Shown: positions 5,627-8,432 of the stretch, piece by piece
How positions within the stretch are numbered: the stretch's first letter is position 1
Layout of the letters: every line of letters starts with the position of its first letter
Assembly (NCBI GenBank): GCA_947565255.1
Contig: CANOFI010000087.1
Coordinates: 1-8,432, forward strand
Direction: 5' to 3'
From: an uncultured Lachnospiraceae bacterium
GTDB taxonomy: Bacteria; Bacillota; Clostridia; Lachnospirales; Lachnospiraceae
DNA length: 8,432 bases
Translations under genes and position numbers: made by a program
The notes under the pieces: model-generated
What the model saw: only the letters and a program-made list of their open reading frames with translations
What the model was told of the DNA's origin: nothing
Database searches by the model: none

Positions 5627-8277
5627 TTTTGATGACTCCTCATTGACTCGTTTTTTTTATTATTTTCCGGTGACTCCTTATCGACCCGTTTTTCAGAAAC
5701 ATATTTTTTAAGCACCTGCTTTAACAGCTCCACGTCAATTGGCTTTGCAATGTGGACGTTCATTCCGGCATTCAAAGCCTCCCTTTCATCCTCTGCGAAA
5801 GCATTCGCCGTCATGGCGATGATTGGGATTTCTCCCGCGTCCTTCCGCTCCATGGCCCGAATTGCCCTTGTCGCTTCATAACCATTCATCACCGGCATCT
5901 GAACATCCATGAGAATTGCGTCGAATTCCCCTTCTTCCGCATTCGCAAAGCGTTCCATTGCCAGTCTTCCATTTTCGGCAATTTCACAGCTTGCGCCCTC
6001 GATATCCAGAATTTCCGACAATATTTCCGCATTAATTTCATTATCTTCCGCCGCAAGGAAATGCATCCCCTGAAGATTTCCGAATTCCTCGGCTTCCGGC
6101 GCCTGACTCTGTCCGGATTCTTCTGCCTGTATTTCCATGACCTTTTCTTTCAGGGCGGATATGAAGAACGGTTTTGCAAGCGTTCCCGTATATCCCAATT
6201 GAAGTATTTCTTCCATATGTTTTACCGCTCCCGCATCATGGTCAGCCATAAAAAGAACAGACACACCGGTGGGCAATAGATTTCTCATTTGTTCTATTGT
6301 CTGAACGCTGTTCACAACAGATACATCGACATCCAGTAACACCAGTTGGTAAACCTTTTGAGAATCCCCGGAATCCTGCAGCAGAGACAGCGCACTGTCC
6401 CCATCGGGCACGGTATCCACCCCGACGCCCATATCAGCCATGAGAGTCCGAATGTTTTTCCCCTCCTGCGGGTCCTCACCTACAAAAAGAATCCGGGATA
6501 TGCCGCTCTGCTTCCAGAACAGCTGATCCGTCTGCCCCTCGGGTATGCGGAATTCCAGCTCTACCCGAAACAGGCTTCCTTTATCGACCTCACTGAAAAC
6601 TTCAATAGTTCCTCCCATAAGCTCGACGATATTTTTAGTAATCGCCATGCCGAGCCCTGTTCCCTGAACCTTGTTTGTCGTACTGTTTTCCGCTCTTGTA
6701 AAAGCATCAAAAATTGTTTTTAAATATTCCTGCGTCATCCCATATCCGTTATCTTCCACTTCAATCCGGATATGCTCAAACTGACTGGAACGCTGCTTCA
6801 GGCCAATGATCCGGAACCAGATCTTACCCCTTTCCGGCGTATATTTCACGGCATTGGAGAGCAGATTAATCAATATCTGATTAATTCTCGTTTCATCGCC
6901 CAACAGACGCTCATGCTTAATATCCCTTACCTCCACATGAAATTCCTGTGCCTTTGCACCTGCCATCGGACGGACGATTGCATCGATGGAAGACACCAGA
7001 TCATTCAGCGTAAACTCTTCCACATTCAGAACAACTTTCCCACTCTCAATTTTGGATACATCCAGGATATCGTTAATCAGGCTGAGCAGATGCTGCCCGG
7101 AAGCCATAATTTTTTTCGTATATTCCCGTACCTTATCCGGGTTTTGGGCATCTTTTGCAAGCAGAGTGGTAAAACCAAGAACCGCGTTCATCGGCGTGCG
7201 GATATCATGGGACATATTCGAAAGAAACGTGGTTTTGGAATTACTCGCCAGCTGCGCCGCATGCAGCGCCTCCGCCAATTGTTTGTTATGCAGCTCCCGT
7301 TCGGCTTCCCGTTCCCGCATAAGCTTTCTCTGCTGCCTCTGATTAAAATAATACAGGATGCAGCACAGGAAAAATGCAACCAGTATAACCACAATAACAA
7401 ACAAAATGTTCTGATTTACCGTCCTGCCTTCCTGCTGAATGGCTTCAATCGGCACATATCCGATTAAAAAAATCGTACCGTCATTCACAGTCCACATATA
7501 GTTCAGCGAATGCTTTTCCCGTATATCATGGTAGAACATAATATTTTCCCTGTTCTTCAGACAGTTCTCAATTTTTGCCCGAAGCTTCGTATCATGAACA
7601 TTGTTTGCCCTGTAAAAATCTTCCAGGTTCAGGTGCCCCGCGCTGCGCTCTCCCATTCCCTTTGGTTTCAGCACAAACCGTTCTGTATTCGCGTCCATAA
7701 TATAAAGCCTGGCCTGCTTGTCGTAAAATCGTTCGGGAAGCGATTGATCGAGAGTATCATAAGAATACTCCACATACAGCGTTCCGATTTTCCGCTCCTC
7801 CTTCACCACCGGACATTTGAGAGAATATGCCCATGCCCCCATATAATTGATATAAGAATGGGAAACCTCCAGTCCATCAATCATTCCGCCTGAAAAATCC
7901 AGTTCTTTTTCGGAAAAAACATCCCCCGTACTGGAAATCCCCTCTGTTGCATTTTCCCTGATAAATGAAATTTTTACCATCGTCTGATTCTTCTGATAAG
8001 AAGTGATATACGCCTCAGGTTCTTCCTGCATGGCAATTTCCTGCGCCATCAGCTTCTGAAACTCGGCTTCTCTATTCAAAATTGACTCTATGGTGCATTT
8101 GATCAAGTCCAGACTTTCGCTTAAATTCCGGACCGCTGCCTCAGACATTTCTTTCGATATTTTTTGAGAAATAGAAAATACTACAACTCCGAGAATACAA
8201 AAAACAAGCAAAATCGAAAAAAGCAGTGAAACTCCTTTGTCCGACCTGTTTTTAAATCTTTTCCTTTTCATAAACAT
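5620..8277 (-). CDS. Membrane hybrid histidine kinase with two receiver domains
   Basis: An 885-residue sensor kinase. Transmembrane segments lie at about 16-37 and 289-311. Between them is an extracellular sensor of about 250 residues, possibly a double-Cache fold. A coiled linker (312-345) leads to the phosphoacceptor domain with His357 in FLSNMSHDIRTPMN. The ATPase domain has the N-box NQILINLLSNAVKYT (466-480), G1 DNGYGM (509-514) and G2 GTGLGMAI (539-546). Receiver 1 (about 594-716) keeps Glu601-Asp602, Asp649 and Lys702 but lacks the usual MP-x-MDG after the Asp and has Met-Ala where Thr/Ser is expected, so it looks weakened. Receiver 2 (about 737-860) is canonical: Glu744-Asp745, Asp791 in MDVQMPVMNG, Thr823 and Lys845. 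There is no DNA-binding output domain, so its target must be another protein. The start could also be the ATG at 8271, which is better spaced from GGTGA. Confidence 0.93.
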   Translation of the reverse strand: MFMKRKRFKNRSDKGVSLLFSILLVFCILGVVVFSISQKISKEMSEAAVRNLSESLDLIKCTIESILNREAEFQKLMAQEIAMQEEPEAYITSYQKNQTMVKISFIRENATEGISSTGDVFSEKELDFSGGMIDGLEVSHSYINYMGAWAYSLKCPVVKEERKIGTLYVEYSYDTLDQSLPERFYDKQARLYIMDANTERFVLKPKGMGERSAGHLNLEDFYRANNVHDTKLRAKIENCLKNRENIMFYHDIREKHSLNYMWTVNDGTIFLIGYVPIEAIQQEGRTVNQNILFVIVVILVAFFLCCILYYFNQRQQRKLMREREAERELHNKQLAEALHAAQLASNSKTTFLSNMSHDIRTPMNAVLGFTTLLAKDAQNPDKVREYTKKIMASGQHLLSLINDILDVSKIESGKVVLNVEEFTLNDLVSSIDAIVRPMAGAKAQEFHVEVRDIKHERLLGDETRINQILINLLSNAVKYTPERGKIWFRIIGLKQRSSQFEHIRIEVEDNGYGMTQEYLKTIFDAFTRAENSTTNKVQGTGLGMAITKNIVELMGGTIEVFSEVDKGSLFRVELEFRIPEGQTDQLFWKQSGISRILFVGEDPQEGKNIRTLMADMGVGVDTVPDGDSALSLLQDSGDSQKVYQLVLLDVDVSVVNSVQTIEQMRNLLPTGVSVLFMADHDAGAVKHMEEILQLGYTGTLAKPFFISALKEKVMEIQAEESGQSQAPEAEEFGNLQGMHFLAAEDNEINAEILSEILDIEGASCEIAENGRLAMERFANAEEGEFDAILMDVQMPVMNGYEATRAIRAMERKDAGEIPIIAMTANAFAEDEREALNAGMNVHIAKPIDVELLKQVLKKYVSEKRVDKESPENNKKNESMRSHQKC

Positions 8278-8323
8278 TCACCAGAATAATTCCATCGTCC
8301 TGCCTTTCCATCGGATTTTGTTT

Positions 8324-8352
8324 ATTATACAACAAATGAAGCTTTATGGCAA
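8324..8352 (-). promoter_or_regulatory. Strong sigma-A promoter of the kinase and binding-protein operon
   Basis: On the minus strand TTGCCA (8352-8347), exactly 17 bp and TATAAT (8329-8324), close to consensus. The predicted start is about 40 nt before the kinase ATG. The -35 box abuts the stop codon of the upstream edge ORF. Confidence 0.75.
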
Positions 8353-8353
8353 C

Positions 8354-8432
8354 TTATTTTTCCCCAATCCGGTCATCCTGAACCTTATCCATCCTTTCTA
8401 TATAATATTTTCCCATAAACAGGATAGCGGAC
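8354..8432 (-). CDS. Possible C-terminal end of an upstream gene, cut by the window edge
   Basis: An open frame entering from the window edge encodes 25 residues, including ILFMGKYYIERMDKVQDD, then stops with TAA at 8356-8354. The amphipathic, charged character looks like a real protein end, and the kinase promoter begins right after the stop. It is too short to identify, and other frames are also open for part of this stretch. Confidence 0.35.
   Translation of the reverse strand, partial: SAILFMGKYYIERMDKVQDDRIGEK

Noticed and set aside
5752..6279. 175-aa plus-strand ORF opposite the receiver domains
   Set aside because: Antisense shadow of the kinase gene with no independent support.
6772..7467. 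231-aa plus-strand ORF opposite the kinase
   Set aside because: Antisense shadow of a well-supported gene; composition follows the opposite strand and no plausible start site exists.
1..8432. CRISPR array, tRNA, rRNA, insertion sequence or phage genes
   Set aside because: No regularly spaced repeats, cloverleaf-like sequence, transposase or phage structural gene was seen on either strand.

Overview
The window looks like chromosomal DNA of an anaerobic, fermentative Gram-positive bacterium of the class Clostridia, most probably a Lachnospiraceae relative. This is inferred from a clostridial-type pyruvate formate-lyase, a lipoprotein solute-binding protein, a two-receiver hybrid histidine kinase of a kind common in that family, strong AGGAGG-type ribosome sites and AT-rich intergenic DNA. 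All convincing genes are on the minus strand, so transcription runs from high to low coordinates.

Layout in transcription order. (1) 8432-8278: a probable C-terminal scrap of an upstream gene, then a near-consensus sigma-A promoter. (2) 8277-4307: an overlapping gene pair, a membrane hybrid histidine kinase with two receiver domains followed by a secreted lipoprotein solute-binding protein. No permease or ATPase follows. The pair ends in an unusually long three-segment inverted repeat (4300-4216). (3) 4215-3792: about 420 bp without a credible gene, holding several stem-loops and a good promoter for the next operon. (4) 3791-1040: a split pyruvate formate-lyase (PFL). The large gene encodes the 700-residue catalytic core with the Cys-Cys active site but stops where the C-terminal glycyl-radical domain should begin. 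After an AT-rich gap come two small genes, each with its own strong ribosome-binding site. The first (70 aa) resembles only the beginning of a radical domain and has no recognisable radical-glycine motif. The second (80 aa) is a complete, canonical radical domain with the RVSGYA glycine loop. A strong intrinsic terminator (1017-968) closes the unit. (5) 955-212: a separately promoted thymidylate kinase. (6) 129-1: a possible start of another gene running off the edge.

How the parts fit: the kinase and binding protein probably sense an extracellular nutrient, though the regulated target is not visible. The PFL unit would convert pyruvate and CoA to acetyl-CoA and formate, but only if the separate radical-domain protein docks into the core and is activated by a radical-SAM PFL-activating enzyme, which is not in the window. 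The obligately two- or three-part PFL, with its extra glycine-less radical-domain-like protein, is the most interesting system here.
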